Of a stretch of 64,000 nucleotides of DNA, positions 42,629-54,019 are shown in pieces. Where the stretch lies: positions 1,426,001 through 1,490,000 of the forward strand of contig NC_071331.1 of assembly GCF_010183535.1 (NCBI RefSeq). The letters are read 5' to 3'. Position 1 is the stretch's first letter, and the number at the start of each line of letters is the position of its first letter. The notes under the pieces are model-generated. The model saw only the letters and a program-made list of their open reading frames with translations, searched no databases and was not told the origin of the DNA. A program made the translations under genes and the position numbers. The stretch comes from Caenorhabditis remanei. Its lineage: Eukaryota > Nematoda > Chromadorea > Rhabditida > Rhabditidae.

Positions 42629-45041
42629 GTCCTTCCAAGAATTGTTACCACGAGGGACATCAACGAAGCCAAGGAGCTCATTGAAGCTTCAGCGGCGACG
42701 TGGTTCTTCGCTGTTCCCGAAAACAAAAATCTCAAAAGTATTGACGCCGAAATGCTCGAACTCACGGATAAACTAGCCTTCAATATGAAGACGGCCATCC
42801 AAAAGATCAATGAGCTTAGCGACTTTACAGAGAGATAAAACAATAAATCTGAGATGCAAGCATCGAAGGATAAAGACGCATTCCTCAAGGAACTCACGGA
42901 CGCTCTCCATGACAGTGGTGCCAACGAAGTCTTACTTGACCTCAACAACGGCGCCAACAGTTTAGAGTATGTCCTGGCATCTTGTGGTCGTCGCCCAACT
43001 GAATTCGATCCTTATGGAACGGGTGCCCAGGAAGATGACAGGTTGGTAGAAGCTAACGAAGTCGGTAGCGGCATTTCGGACAACGTCCGCCAGAACAACA
43101 TGCAGTCTACAGCTGTAGAACAACCATCCGCTATCCGCACTGAGTCTCAATCTAGCTCCGGACCATCACATCATCCGCAGCACAAAACATCTCTCAAATG
43201 GACTACGACTACGAAGCTTTCGACCAGCTAGCCACCGGTCACAAGTTCATGAACTTGAGACTCCAAGAAGAGAACCGTATCCTAAGGATCAATGCAGACA
43301 AACATCGTCGAGCCCACGACGAGGACGTCAGAAGGAGAACTGCTCAAGAGACTGAAAACATTGATCGTGTCTACTCTCTGCAGAATGAGCTTGCACAACA
43401 GCCGCAAGATATTATGACATTGGCTCAACCACATGTTGAACATTCACCAATGCCGAATCAGGCGCTTGCTCTCCACGCAGCTAGACCACAACATATCACT
43501 GCTCAACCATCGCCAATAGCAGCGTCGACTCCGAATAAGAATGTAGCCACGGCTCCAGCCACTATGGCAACAAGAGCCCAAGCCACGATGCAAATGGTTT
43601 CGACGTCTGCGGGCACACGAGCCTCAGTCATTACTAATGTTGAAAAACACATTGAAACGCCAATCTTGAGCGCACCAGTACCCTTCAGAAGCCCTCTAGT
43701 TGTGCCACAACATAACGAGACACCAATCGCAAATAATACTCCAAACATGCAAGATATCATGCAAGCGATACATTCGGTTGCTGAGAATCAAAAGCAGATC
43801 GTGCATCATAATACCAGCATGATTCATGAACTGGAGCAGCGAATGGATGCCCGTCTCCAAGAAAGAGCCGAATCTATCATCTCAAAAAGAAGCAAGAGAC
43901 AACTGCAACAGAACTCAGAGGGTTCCGAGTCTGACTATGCGAGCAGATATGAACGAGGACAAGCATCCGCAGATTCTGGCGATGAAACTGATTGCCCACA
44001 AGAAGCGCATGCGCCACGTCCCCAAAATACAAGAAATCGCAAAAAGGAAGCTCCTAAACCCAAAACCACTGAGTTCTCAGCTGCAAGACCTCAAAAACCT
44101 GGGGTACCAGCGGAATTTATGCTGAAATACTTGCCGAAATTTGATGGTACAACAGATTTGGACTTCTTCGAACATGTATACTCAAAGTTCGTTTTTATCG
44201 AACAAAAAACATCAACGCGGAGGCGAAGTATGCCATTCTTCTGAATGATATTACTGGTCCAGCAAAGAACTGCATCTCGCTTGCTAAAGACTCACACAAC
44301 GCTATCATGACAACATTCTGCTCAGTGAAGAAGGTCTATGGAAAGGTAAACAATAGACACAGCCTCATTTCGAAGCTGCAAAAAATGCCGTTTCATCAAA
44401 CAGACCCAGAAGCAATGCGTTTGGACGTCGTGAAAATAGCCGGAATTCTTCAACAGCTAAAAGACAAAGGCGTTCCAGCAACCGATCACATGGTCAGCGG
44501 AGCCATTGGAGCAAAACTTCCAGCAGACTTCAAGAAAAGTCTAGCTAGATATACGGTGGAGATCGGAGAGGACAACATCACTCACGATCAAATCCTCGAT
44601 CTCATCAGCAGTGAAATGGAAGTCACGACTATCGAGCATACATTCACTAGCCAGATGAAACAGCCTCCAATGAATGAACTGCCAGAGTCATACGCTGCGG
44701 TACACTATACGAATTCCAATCAGAGTCGGACAGCATCCGCAGGACAACCAAGCTACAAGAGCGCAAACGCCGAGAGAAGGGATTCAGTTTACGCTGCATC
44801 ACAACATCCGCATGAATACACAGATCCTGCCACCAACGCCAAACTGGAAGGCTACTATGCCCCAGGAACTAAAGGCGTTAATCTGAAATTGATTCATCGG
44901 ACGTTTCCACACACCGTGGTGAGAGTACAGCAATTCCCTTCAAAATCCCAACAACCAAGTGCCTTGTTGCTGGTCCAACTACTATCACGTATCGTAAAAT
45001 CTCGTTTCTGTCGACTGGTCAGAGGGCAAAGATCCCAATGA
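42629..45041 (+). pseudogene. Bel/Pao gag, broken by a stop and frameshifts
   Basis: A frame opens at 42629 (DINEAKELIEASAATWFF), meets a single TAA at 42836-42838, then continues in the same frame to about 43195. The next frame, starting MDYDYEAFDQ at 43198, is offset by one base. It has coiled-coil-like sequence to about residue 60, a Pro/Ala/Thr/Gln-rich stretch, and the DUF1759 start LPKFDGTTDLDFFEHV. At the A-run near 44205 the frame shifts again; the rest of the Gag fold continues in the frame that is open to 45041. No zinc knuckles follow. DUF1759 is the Gag capsid-type domain of Bel/Pao elements. Confidence 0.75.
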
Positions 45042-45149
45042 ATTGGACACGTTGCTGTTTACCAAATATTTGGCAAGATATCCACCGCATTAGGTGACTA
45101 CATCGATTGCTGATAGCGACCACAGCCACCTAACGTTTCCATGTCTAGC

Positions 45150-46878
45150 GGCCTCAGATGGACAACATCTGCTGGCTCTGGCGGGTTCGGGCGCATCGTT
45201 ATCCCTCATTCTTGAGGCCACATCCAAAGCGCAGTCAATCCTAATCTTGAAACAAACACAACTTACAGTTTAAGGACTCTGTTCCACCATTGGCCAGAAC
45301 GAAGATTTATGCCTTACAAGTATCCCTACATGGTACCGAAAATCTACCTTCTTCTATGATCGTAGGTACCCCAATACTCCCAAATACGAAGTTCGCTGCT
45401 CCAAAGTGTTCTTCAGAAGATTCACAGTATATACAAGCCATAGAATTGATACTCAACGAGTCAGAACCAGTGCATAATACAACGGTCGAAAAATTGACAT
45501 GATTCTGGGAAACGACCTGTTATCCTGGATCTCAGCTCAACAACAATACCGCAAACACATTCTTCCATCCGGAAGAGCACTGCAGCAAACTCAACTCGGA
45601 ATTTTGATCCACCCTGTGCCGAGGCTAGACCTATGGTCACCTGGACACCATTCGCTACAATCTGACGAGTATCAATCAACAATCAACATGGCCAACACTA
45701 TTCTGAACAGCTGTGAACCTGAAGACGCCATGACAAAGCTAACGTATCTTGTTGCCCAAATGTACAGAGTTGAGAATCTGGGAATCGAGAACATAACTGT
45801 ATCCGATGATCTCAAGAAAACCACTATCGATCTACTTGTTGAATTCAACAAAACCGTCAAATTCAACAAAGACGGACAACTGGAAGTAGCACTTCCCTAC
45901 AATGGCAACCAAGTACGTCTAGCTGACAATTATGCAGTAGCGTTCAAAAGATTAGTAAGTCTTCTTGTGACTTTGAAGAGAGGCAAAGATCTTCTCGAAA
46001 AGTACGCGAAGATTATCATCGATCAAGAAATCGCTGGCTATATTGAGAAGGTTACACCGGAGATGCTGAAAGTCAAAGGTCCAAAGTACAACATCCCGCA
46101 TCGTTGCGTAGTAAAAGAAGATTCAATGACAACCAAGCTACGCATTGTCTTGGACGCCTCCAGCCACGCTGCCGGCGAACTCTCATTGAACGAATGCTTA
46201 TACGCCGGGACTAACATGATTACTGCTATATTCGGAATTCTAGTCAGAGTAAGGTTTCCACCAATCATCGTGGTAGCGGATATCGAAAAGGCATTCCATC
46301 AAGCCAGACTTCAACATGAATTCCGTAATGTGACAATGTTTCTTTGGCTGAAAGACGTAACAGCACCCGCAACAGCCGACAATATCCAAGTATATCGATT
46401 CACACGTATTCCATTCGGAGTCGCTAACAGCCCCTTCCAACTGGCAGCATATATCACCCATCATCTGAACAACAATCCGCACGATCTCAATAAAGAGATC
46501 AAGGACAACATTAACGTTGACAACTGCCTATTCTGAGTGAATGACGAATCAGCAATCTCCGCAATAATCAAAGACTCGAAAGGAATTTTCCAAAAAATGG
46601 GAATGAACTTGAGAGAATATATTGTAAATCATCCGGAGACCATGCAGTCACTATCACCAGCAGATAGAGCTCAACAGTCCACTATCAAGCTGCTAGGATA
46701 TACGTGGAATTCGATTGAGGATACACAATCCGTAAAAATAGCCCAGCTGAATATTGATCATCCACCTAAAAGAGATGTTGCGTCCAAAATGGCGGAGACG
46801 TTCGACCCGTTAGGTCTAGTGACACCACGCCTAGTACCTTCAATCGGTTATTGCAACGTATCTGGAATGATGGCATGA
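45150..46878 (+). pseudogene. Bel/Pao protease and reverse transcriptase, broken
   Basis: Protease remnants lie in different frames: about 45160-45480, then the end box ILGNDLLSW at the start of the frame 45499-46536. The reverse transcriptase follows with VVADIEKAFHQ (about 46275) and VYRFTRIPFGVANSPFQ (about 46390). The catalytic box reads NVDN where the intact element has YVDN. TGA at 46534-46536 falls three codons later and the frame continues after it to 46878, ending in a frameshift. The enzyme cannot be made from this copy. Confidence 0.75.
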
Positions 46879-47085
46879 ATTGGAAGGAGTCAACTCCAAA
46901 AGAGCTACTCCATGAATGTAGAGCTCCATGTAACTACTACGTAGACAGAGCGATTAGCGTACCTAGACAGCTTACGACAGAATAGGGACATTCTAAAAAC
47001 ACCTGCCTACGTTTAGTGACGCCTCGCATGACAACTACGCTTCAGTCTGTTACGCCTACAGCATCGTGGATGGAGACCACCAATT

Positions 47086-49713
47086 GTGACATTACTCGCC
47101 AGTAAGAACAAAATCAGACCGTCAAAGAACGAGAATTGGACAATTCCGAAACTTGAGCTTCTTGGCATTCAATGTGCGTCCAATCTAGCCTGTGCAATTA
47201 TCGCAGAGCTCCGTGTAAACATCGCGTCCATCAAGCTGTTCACCGACAGTGCTTGTGCTCTCTATTGGATTCTCTCAGAAAAGAACACCCGCCCATGGGT
47301 CGGAAATCGGATAAAAACTATCCAAGAGAATCGGAACCAGATGAAGGAATGTGGCATTGATACCACAATTCATCATTGTCCAACCAAGGAGAACCCGGCT
47401 GACTTTGCCACAAGGGGAATGAGCACCACTGAACTCCAGAACAGCAAGATGTGGTTCGAAGGCCCGGATTTCCTCAAACAGGATCCGGGAGATTGGCCAT
47501 GTATGATCCAAGGGAAAGTCACTTGCCCAGCTGAATTCAGAGAATTGGTCTACTCAGAGATCATTGATCCAGAGACCAAAAAGGCAAGAAAGCCGCTTAT
47601 GGAAAGAAAAAAGAAAGTGACAACACCCGCGGCCAACAAAGAAGCTCAGACTCCATCCAATACAGTGATGACTACTGACATCAGAGTCACTCGGAAAGGA
47701 TCGTTCATTCCGTTCTACGCAACAAAATCTCTAACCAAATTGACTAGAATAGTCGTACAGATTCTGTGCTCATTCAGCATTTCGCTCAAAAACAAGTCAT
47801 GGGAAAGTCAAGTGATGAAAGAGTTCACCAAATCGGACTGCCCGCTCCACAGAGCAAAGGTAGCTCGATTGCTCATTATCACCGAGCATTACAAGGACTG
47901 TGAAGCTCTTGACTACAAATACCCAACCGACATTGAGTTCAACATTGACACACAAGGAATACGTCGAGTGCACAGAAGAATTGAATCTCCAGTACTTCCA
48001 CAGGAAGCCAGCGAGCCAATCTTCATCCACAATCGACATCCGCTTGCTCAGCTAATCGCTCGCGAGACACATGAAATAAATGGTCATCTACCAGAGACGT
48101 ATACAGTATCCGCAATCCGGACCAAGTATTGGATTCCCAAACTTGGAGGCATACTAAAAAATATCATCAGAGAATGTGTCGAGTGTCAGAAAGTGAACAA
48201 TTTCCCTTTCGACTATCCATACACTAAAAATCTCCCTAAATGCCGTACTACTCCATCTAAACCGTTCTCAAATGTAGCACTAGACTACCTAGGACCAATC
48301 ATGTACCGAGGAGACGATGGCAGATCAGCCAAGAAAGCGTACGTCCTCATCTACACTTGTCTCAACACCCGCGGAGCAGTCCTCAAAGTTGTTCCAGATG
48401 GAACAGCCTTCAGATACATCCAAACACTCAAAATGATCTTCGGAGAAGTCGGAGTGCCACAGAGTATCTATTCGGACAACGCATCCACGTTTAAGTTGAG
48501 CGGTGAGATCATCAACAAAGACATTAAGAATGCAGATTATAGTCAATCACTTGTCGAGTACCTCGCCAGAGAATTGATCAACTTCAAGTTCATCACACCT
48601 CTCGCTCCATGGCAAGGAGGTATCTACGAAAGAGTGGTAAAACTCGTGAAAACCCAGATCACCAAAGAGTGCGGGGCACGAATTTATGACTACTATTCGC
48701 TTCAATATGTCGTGTCAAGAGCTCAATCAATGGTCAACAACCGCCCTCTGATCCCACACGCCAGATCTCCAGGAGACATGGTCGCACTGAGACCCTTCGA
48801 TTTCATAAACCCAGGAGTCCTAACTGAAATTCCAGCCGAATCTGAAGACCCAAATGTACTTCCAAGAAGTACTGAGGCAACAGTTCGAGCACATCTAGAT
48901 AAGATGGAAGCAGCTACGGAACGAATGTGGAAATTATGGTCGACAGGATACTTGCTCCATCTGAGAGAAAACATGCACAAAAAGAAGCGTTGTTCGCTCA
49001 TCAAACCTGAAGTGGGTCAGGTGGTCATCGTTGTTACCAAGTTGGTTAAAAGGCATAAATGGCCACTAGGCATTATCACTAAAGTCGAAAGATCTGTAAG
49101 AGATGGACAAATTCGCTCGGCGATTGTCAAGGTGAAAGGCAAGTTGTACTCACGTGCAGTCTGTCAGCTGATTCCGCTTGAACTACATCCACTGAACCAC
49201 CCATCTACACAGGCGGTTAAGCAAGCTGATCAAGCAGAGGACAACAACTCATTTGAGTTGCCAACACCCGCAATTCTCGAAGATCCCAACATGAGATACG
49301 CCCCTGAGCTATTCCCTACAAATGACTTGCCAAATATTGCTGAAGCTGAGTACAACTTACCAGAATCAAATCTACCACTGAACCCAATAACCGATAAACT
49401 TGAAAGTATCGGAGAACCTGGTGAGCCAGACTACGAGGACTTCGAACTCCTCGGGAATGGAGTAGAAGACGAGAGTATCTATCAAGATCCTCAAAGGATC
49501 ATACCAGCTGAGGCTGCAGAAGATGATTTTGCCGAGTTGCCGACGGGACGCGTCAGAGAATACCTCTCTCGCAAAGCCAAGAGCATGCCCATCAGCTACG
49601 TGCATATCACTGACGCTAGCGCAGAAGCTAAGAATCCGTCGCCCCCTCCCCCCCGGGAGTGTTGTCAACTTTACCAGAGAATGTTCTCAGTTGCCAACTT
49701 GAAGGTCATCTGA
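47086..49713 (+). CDS. Bel/Pao RNase H, integrase and C-terminal region (875-residue open frame)
   Basis: The frame is the 3' part of pol; its true start is upstream in the broken reverse transcriptase. Approximate residues: RNase H part 1-150 (LFTDSACALYW at 46-56, CPTKENPADFATRG near 103); integrase zinc domain 325-365 (HEINGHLP..CVECQKV); catalytic D in LDYLGP (398), D in YSDNAS (461) and E in GGIYERVVK (511); a DUF5641-like domain (about 635-700). The last 170 residues are acidic, unlike an envelope. The frame runs into the 3' LTR. Integrase looks intact although the rest of pol is not. Confidence 0.8.
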   Translation: MTLLASKNKIRPSKNENWTIPKLELLGIQCASNLACAIIAELRVNIASIKLFTDSACALYWILSEKNTRPWVGNRIKTIQENRNQMKECGIDTTIHHCPTKENPADFATRGMSTTELQNSKMWFEGPDFLKQDPGDWPCMIQGKVTCPAEFRELVYSEIIDPETKKARKPLMERKKKVTTPAANKEAQTPSNTVMTTDIRVTRKGSFIPFYATKSLTKLTRIVVQILCSFSISLKNKSWESQVMKEFTKSDCPLHRAKVARLLIITEHYKDCEALDYKYPTDIEFNIDTQGIRRVHRRIESPVLPQEASEPIFIHNRHPLAQLIARETHEINGHLPETYTVSAIRTKYWIPKLGGILKNIIRECVECQKVNNFPFDYPYTKNLPKCRTTPSKPFSNVALDYLGPIMYRGDDGRSAKKAYVLIYTCLNTRGAVLKVVPDGTAFRYIQTLKMIFGEVGVPQSIYSDNASTFKLSGEIINKDIKNADYSQSLVEYLARELINFKFITPLAPWQGGIYERVVKLVKTQITKECGARIYDYYSLQYVVSRAQSMVNNRPLIPHARSPGDMVALRPFDFINPGVLTEIPAESEDPNVLPRSTEATVRAHLDKMEAATERMWKLWSTGYLLHLRENMHKKKRCSLIKPEVGQVVIVVTKLVKRHKWPLGIITKVERSVRDGQIRSAIVKVKGKLYSRAVCQLIPLELHPLNHPSTQAVKQADQAEDNNSFELPTPAILEDPNMRYAPELFPTNDLPNIAEAEYNLPESNLPLNPITDKLESIGEPGEPDYEDFELLGNGVEDESIYQDPQRIIPAEAAEDDFAELPTGRVREYLSRKAKSMPISYVHITDASAEAKNPSPPPPRECCQLYQRMFSVANLKVI
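49641..49659 (+). other. C/G tract at the polypurine-tract position
   Basis: GCCCCCTCCCCCCCGGGAG immediately precedes the 3' LTR. Only the last five to six bases are purine-rich on this strand; the long pyrimidine run is unusual for a plus-strand primer site. Confidence 0.35.
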
Positions 49714-50346
49714 AGGCCCCCTAAGGTTTTGCCCACAAAACTAGGACCTTCAGAACCTTCGTTACTCTCTGTTCTACTCACCTTGTTATTATTCTCCTTT
49801 ATTTCCTGTTATCAGGCTTATTTTATATTGATTAACAATTAATTACAATTCAAATACCCTCGCAAAGTAAATATGCAAACGCGCTCCCCTGCACTTCTCT
49901 AATCCTCCACTCTCTCACTGAGAGATTCCCACACCCACTCATTCAGTTGCGAATAGTTTCGTATATGCGAACGGGTGCAAGGAGGAGCGCGCGTATTTTG
50001 TTGTGAGTGCATTGAATGGATTTCCATCTTTTCCGAAGGTTTTTTGGGTGCATTGTCACTCTTTTTACCCTTCGCCATCAATGACAACACCCGCACGCAC
50101 TCCTCGCAGTCACCTGCTCGTCATACCGTCAACTTTATCATTTTCATCTTATTTTACCTTTTTCTGGTGCTTTATCAAGGGATTCCGCGATAGAGAGCGT
50201 AATAAATGGGTCATTGTATACATGTGTACTGTTATTTCCGGTTGCATTGCTTATCTTACACAAAAATAGCCATTATTCATATTAGATTGCGTGATAATAA
50301 CGGATTAGGCAATAGTCTCCGACCGCTCTTATTTGCCTTCTCCACA
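49660..50346 (+). repeat. 3' LTR of the plus-strand Bel/Pao element
   Basis: 687 bp, starting TGTTGTCAAC and ending CTCCACA. Differences from the 5' LTR include several substitutions and offsetting small indels, with one patch (49920-49945) replaced almost entirely. The pol frame ends inside it at 49713. Confidence 0.85.
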
Positions 50347-51380
50347 CCTTGTTAATCTTGATTGAAACTGTTTCTGAAACTTGGTTTCCTTTTTTTTAGC
50401 ATTGGCAAATATTTTCAAAAATAGGTTTGACTTGAAGTACTTAAGCTTAGCTTTGTTACTGTTCTAACCGCTTGTAAAAAGGAAATATGAACAATAAGTG
50501 GCAGTGTTCGCCTCTTCTATTCTATAGAATAATTGAATCTGAATAAAACATTGAAAAAGGAGGAATATTCTAGTTTCAAATTTTCAAATAACTGAAATGT
50601 TATCTGTTCCGTGATGATCACAATAGTCAGCGCTTCACACATATTCAATTCTCGTGTAGACTTTTCTACAAACAACAATTAATAACATTCTCCAACTGAA
50701 ATATTTTGTTATAAAAAAAAAAAAATCTAATGGTTAAGTTTTTAGAATATCTGAAGCTTCAGGTCATCAGATCGTCCCGTTGTATAGTTTAAAAGGTTCT
50801 CCTTCAGATTATACTTCTCTTCAATCCATTCCATCCATACTTGTCAAATCACGGGCCGGCCCGGGCCTGCTGAAAATTTCAGGGCCCGGAGCAAAAAATT
50901 ATTTTTGAAAAATAGAATTGAAAGTCTTGGAAACTAATTTTTTAATTACCGCGCACAATTTCTTTAAAGATTAAATTTAAAAATATCTGAAAAATGCAGA
51001 AAAATGTTGAAAATCTCAATTTTAACCATAGAAAATTGATCAAAACGTTTATTTTAATCTTTAAAAATCCGTTTTCACTTGTTGTCTTTTTATAATTTCT
51101 AATCAATAATATGTTTGCCATAAAGTAGTAAACGACCAAACAATGGGAAAACGACAGAAAAAAAATTCAATATTTTGACGGGCCGAGCGGGCTGGGCCGG
51201 AAGATTTTTTAGCGGACCCGGCCCGGCCCGTGACAAGTATGATTCCATCTATTGAGAAATCAATTTAAAAATATTGTAAACAAATATCACTAGATTGTGT
51301 AGCGGTGATCTTAACAAGTCAACTTTTTTCGTGGTTGCCAATTTTATCGCACTATTTTCCCCTCACCCTCTTTATTTTTC
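50347..51380. other. No gene seen between the Bel/Pao element and the upstream blocks
   Basis: AT-rich DNA with short frames only, plus one GC-rich MITE (50836-51241). The sequence at the right LTR edge does not match the sequence at the left LTR edge. Confidence 0.5.
50836..51241. mobile_element. GGCCCGG-rich hAT-like MITE, copy 3 (406 bp)
   Basis: Termini CATACTTGTCA and TGACAAGTATG; ATTCCATC duplicated on both sides (50828-50835, 51242-51249). Both ends have GGGCC/GGCCC runs; the middle is AT-rich and non-coding. Confidence 0.87.
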
Positions 51381-51385
51381 CGCAT

Positions 51386-51560
51386 TTCTTAAATTGATAC
51401 ACCCGGTCGTTAAGATCTAATCTCTATTCATGAAAATGAGTAAAGAGTTCTTTGAAGCATTTCCGACTAGCTGTTGCATCTGGGGAAGTACATTGGAACA
51501 TATTGTTTCACACTTTCGATCTTACTGTTTCACAATGTTGATTTGCTTTTCTTTTGTTTT
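51386..51560 (+). repeat. Upstream block, copy 2 (diverged)
   Basis: AAGATCTAATCTCTATTCAT follows a diverged lead-in (ACACCCGGTCGT instead of ACATCCGCCAAT), then TTTCCGACTAGCTGTTGCATC and ATTGGAACA. The order is the same as at 1531-1690. Confidence 0.6.
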
Positions 51561-51754
51561 CATAAAGCGTTCTCTTGTGTGTCCTTCAAATTCACTTCCA
51601 CTGTTTTCCAATTTTGATATGTTTTTCGCCTTTCTTATAATGTTAAAATCGTAGATAAAGTTTATTTCGAGTTGTTTATAGCTGCAATTACAAACGATTG
51701 ACAGCTTGAGAATCATCTAACAAGGAAAAACAGTAATCTCCCTTGTCAACTTAA

Positions 51755-52351
51755 AGGCGTATTGTGGTCTGTTGTGATGTTTTCATATCATAATATATGA
51801 GTTCCGGTGAGTTCATTTTCATACTTCAAGAATTTTTAAATTCGGTCCACAACCCGCTGAGAGCGAGCGCCGGAAAGTTTGGTCATTGAGAAGGCCGAAG
51901 AAAATTGGTGGCCGTGGCCTAGAAATTCTACTCGAAATTCGTTGATGTAGTAGAATACTGAAAAAACGACTTTAACGAAATGAAATTTCTAGAACATTCT
52001 CGCTGACCAAACTTTCCGCCGGTTTTTTTCAGTATTCTGTTATTTCTGTCGTTATTTTCGATGGTTTTTAGTGTTTTTCTATTAATATTTGCTTTTGTCT
52101 GTCGAAATTCTTAAAGAAATACAACAAAAATATTCTAAAATACCGTCAAAATTTGAAAAATCAACGAATTTCAAGTCGAATTTCTAGGCCACGGCCACCA
52201 ATTTTCTTCGGCCTTCTCAATGACCAAACTTTCCGGCGCTCGCTCTCAGCGGGCTGTGGACCGAATTTAAAAATTCTTGAATTATGAAAATGAACTCACC
52301 GGAACTCATACATTATGATATGAAAATATCACAACAGACCACAATACGCCT
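51755..52351. mobile_element. 597-bp palindromic MITE with TTAA target sites
   Basis: AGGCGTATTGTGGTCTGTTG and its complement form the ends, with TTAA outside each (51751-51754, 52352-52355). The arms pair for about 200 bases (for example GCCGGAAAGTTTGGTCATTG near 51870). Paralogous sequence TCAACTAAGATTG at 1861 approximates the empty site. No transposase is present. Confidence 0.85.
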
Positions 52352-53129
52352 TTAATCAGTTTTTCTCTCTGTTTCAAGCTGTTTCCACAATTATTACATT
52401 TCCGACCAGCTGTTGTATTGGAACGGATTGATTTCTGCTTTGAATATTTTGAGAATATGGTCTGTTTTCAGTTTTGACCAATTGGTTTTAACTCTTTCGT
52501 TTCTACTTTAAAATCCTACTTCATTTGCTTTCACGCTCAGTTTGATTATCGTCTCTTCGCAATTTCGAACCCGAAACTTGAAAACATTTTCATTTATTTT
52601 TGAAACAGTTTTCTCGGAGTACTAGCTTTTTCTGTGACTCCACTTGAAATTTGATCGGAATTTTGATCACTAACAAACAACTTTACACAGAATATACAGA
52701 ATTGAAATTTCTATTGTAAAAAAAAAGATTTCAAAAGTGGAGTTTTAAAATTGAAATTTTAACGGAATCAGTGTAAAGATATAATGTGCTTATCAAATAT
52801 CGTCCTATGTATTAGTATGTTTTTAGATTTTATGAAGGAAAATAACTCGGTGAAACCGGAAAGACAATGAATCATTTTCGAAAAAAAACTATTTCATATT
52901 TCGCTTTTTTGTTACTCCGTCTGATAAACTCATTAAACTAATACAATTGCATGCAACTAACGACCTAAAAGTTCATAAATGGAAATCTCAAATATTATTT
53001 TGATTTATTACATTTTTTCTGTTCCAATAGACGGGTATTGTTTATTTAAATAACACAAAAACCACTGAGACACAGATCCCAAAAATCTCTAAAATCGTTA
53101 TTTTCCTTGTCTAAATCAGTAAACGTTAC

Positions 53130-53400
53130 CTTAATTCATACCCTCTTCAAAAACACCGCATTTTACCCCATTTTCCTCTTTTCCCCGCATGCTCTGAATT
53201 GATACATCCGCCAATTGAGATCTAATCTCTATTCATAAAAAGGGGGAGGAAAGTTATGAAAATGGAAGACACCCCCGGTTCTTTTGGTCACTTCCGACCA
53301 TCTGTTGCATCAAAGGAAGATCATTGGAACAGATTGTTTCCTGTTTTTGATATTTTGAAACTAAATTTTACTGTTTCGCAATATTGATTTGCTTGTTCCT
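53130..53400 (+). repeat. Upstream block, copy 3
   Basis: Core at 53191-53236, then TTCCGACCATCTGTTGCATC at 53295 and CATTGGAACAGATTG. From 53400 to 54020 the sequence is unique and AT-rich; the 111-codon frame at 53443-53778 has no recognisable domain and is not conserved elsewhere in the window. Confidence 0.65.
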
Positions 53401-54019
53401 TGTTATCATACAGTAATTTAATTAATTAATTTTGGTGGTAATTTGACTCATTTTTTGACTCATGAAGCACTTTTTGAGCTTTTTTGGTTTGAAAAAAAAA
53501 CTTTTACCGAAAATCCAAAACGAGCATCTGATAGGAAGTCCTGTATGCTTCATTTTGAGTTATTATTTGTTAATTTTGATAGTCTAAAAATGCCGGTGTG
53601 GCTAAGAATGTACATATTTTCAGGGAAAACCAGCGTTTTCGGAGCAAAACTCAAACAATTCATTTTTGTGATTTGCAAATGCGCTCAAATGAGAAAACGG
53701 ATGAAAAATTTGACTCCGGGAGGTTTCGCCACAAGACGTTTCGCCACCAAAAAATGGAGAATTTCCAAAGCTTTATAGGGAAAAAGACATACCACTAATA
53801 CGCTTTGATTATGATAATTGAAGTGATGTCCTTTTCTGTTCATATTGGGCGGTGTAAATCCAACCAACTTATAATGAAAGTCTGAAACCGTGCAAACAGA
53901 ATTTGAATAGCAATATATTGATTTATCAGGGTTTTTTTTTCTGTTCCACTCGAGCGATATCTCTTCTTTGAATAACACAGCTTCGATAGTCTCTAGATCC
54001 CTTCATTTATTATCCAACT

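Larger units (their letters stand above)
35537..50346 (+). mobile_element. Bel/Pao LTR retrotransposon, degenerate, 14.8 kb, with extra spliced genes
   Basis: 687-bp LTRs (35537-36223, 49660-50346) with clear differences between them (for example around 35800-35830 against 49915-49950) enclose 13.4 kb. Order: 5' leader with three families of tandem repeats, two intron-containing genes, 2.3 kb of unassigned DNA, gag, protease, reverse transcriptase, RNase H and integrase. No envelope is seen. Stops and frameshifts break gag and pol. The flanks (AAAAT left, CCTTG right) show no target-site duplication. It is unusually long for the family. Confidence 0.88.

Noticed and set aside
44200..44215. 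Possible programmed -1 frameshift at the A-run in gag
   Set aside because: It lies inside the Gag domain and not at a domain border, and the zero-phase codons do not match the usual slippery heptamer. A one-base deletion is simpler.
53443..53778. 111-codon frame between upstream blocks
   Set aside because: No domain, no paralogue in the other copies of the block, and no splice or start context.
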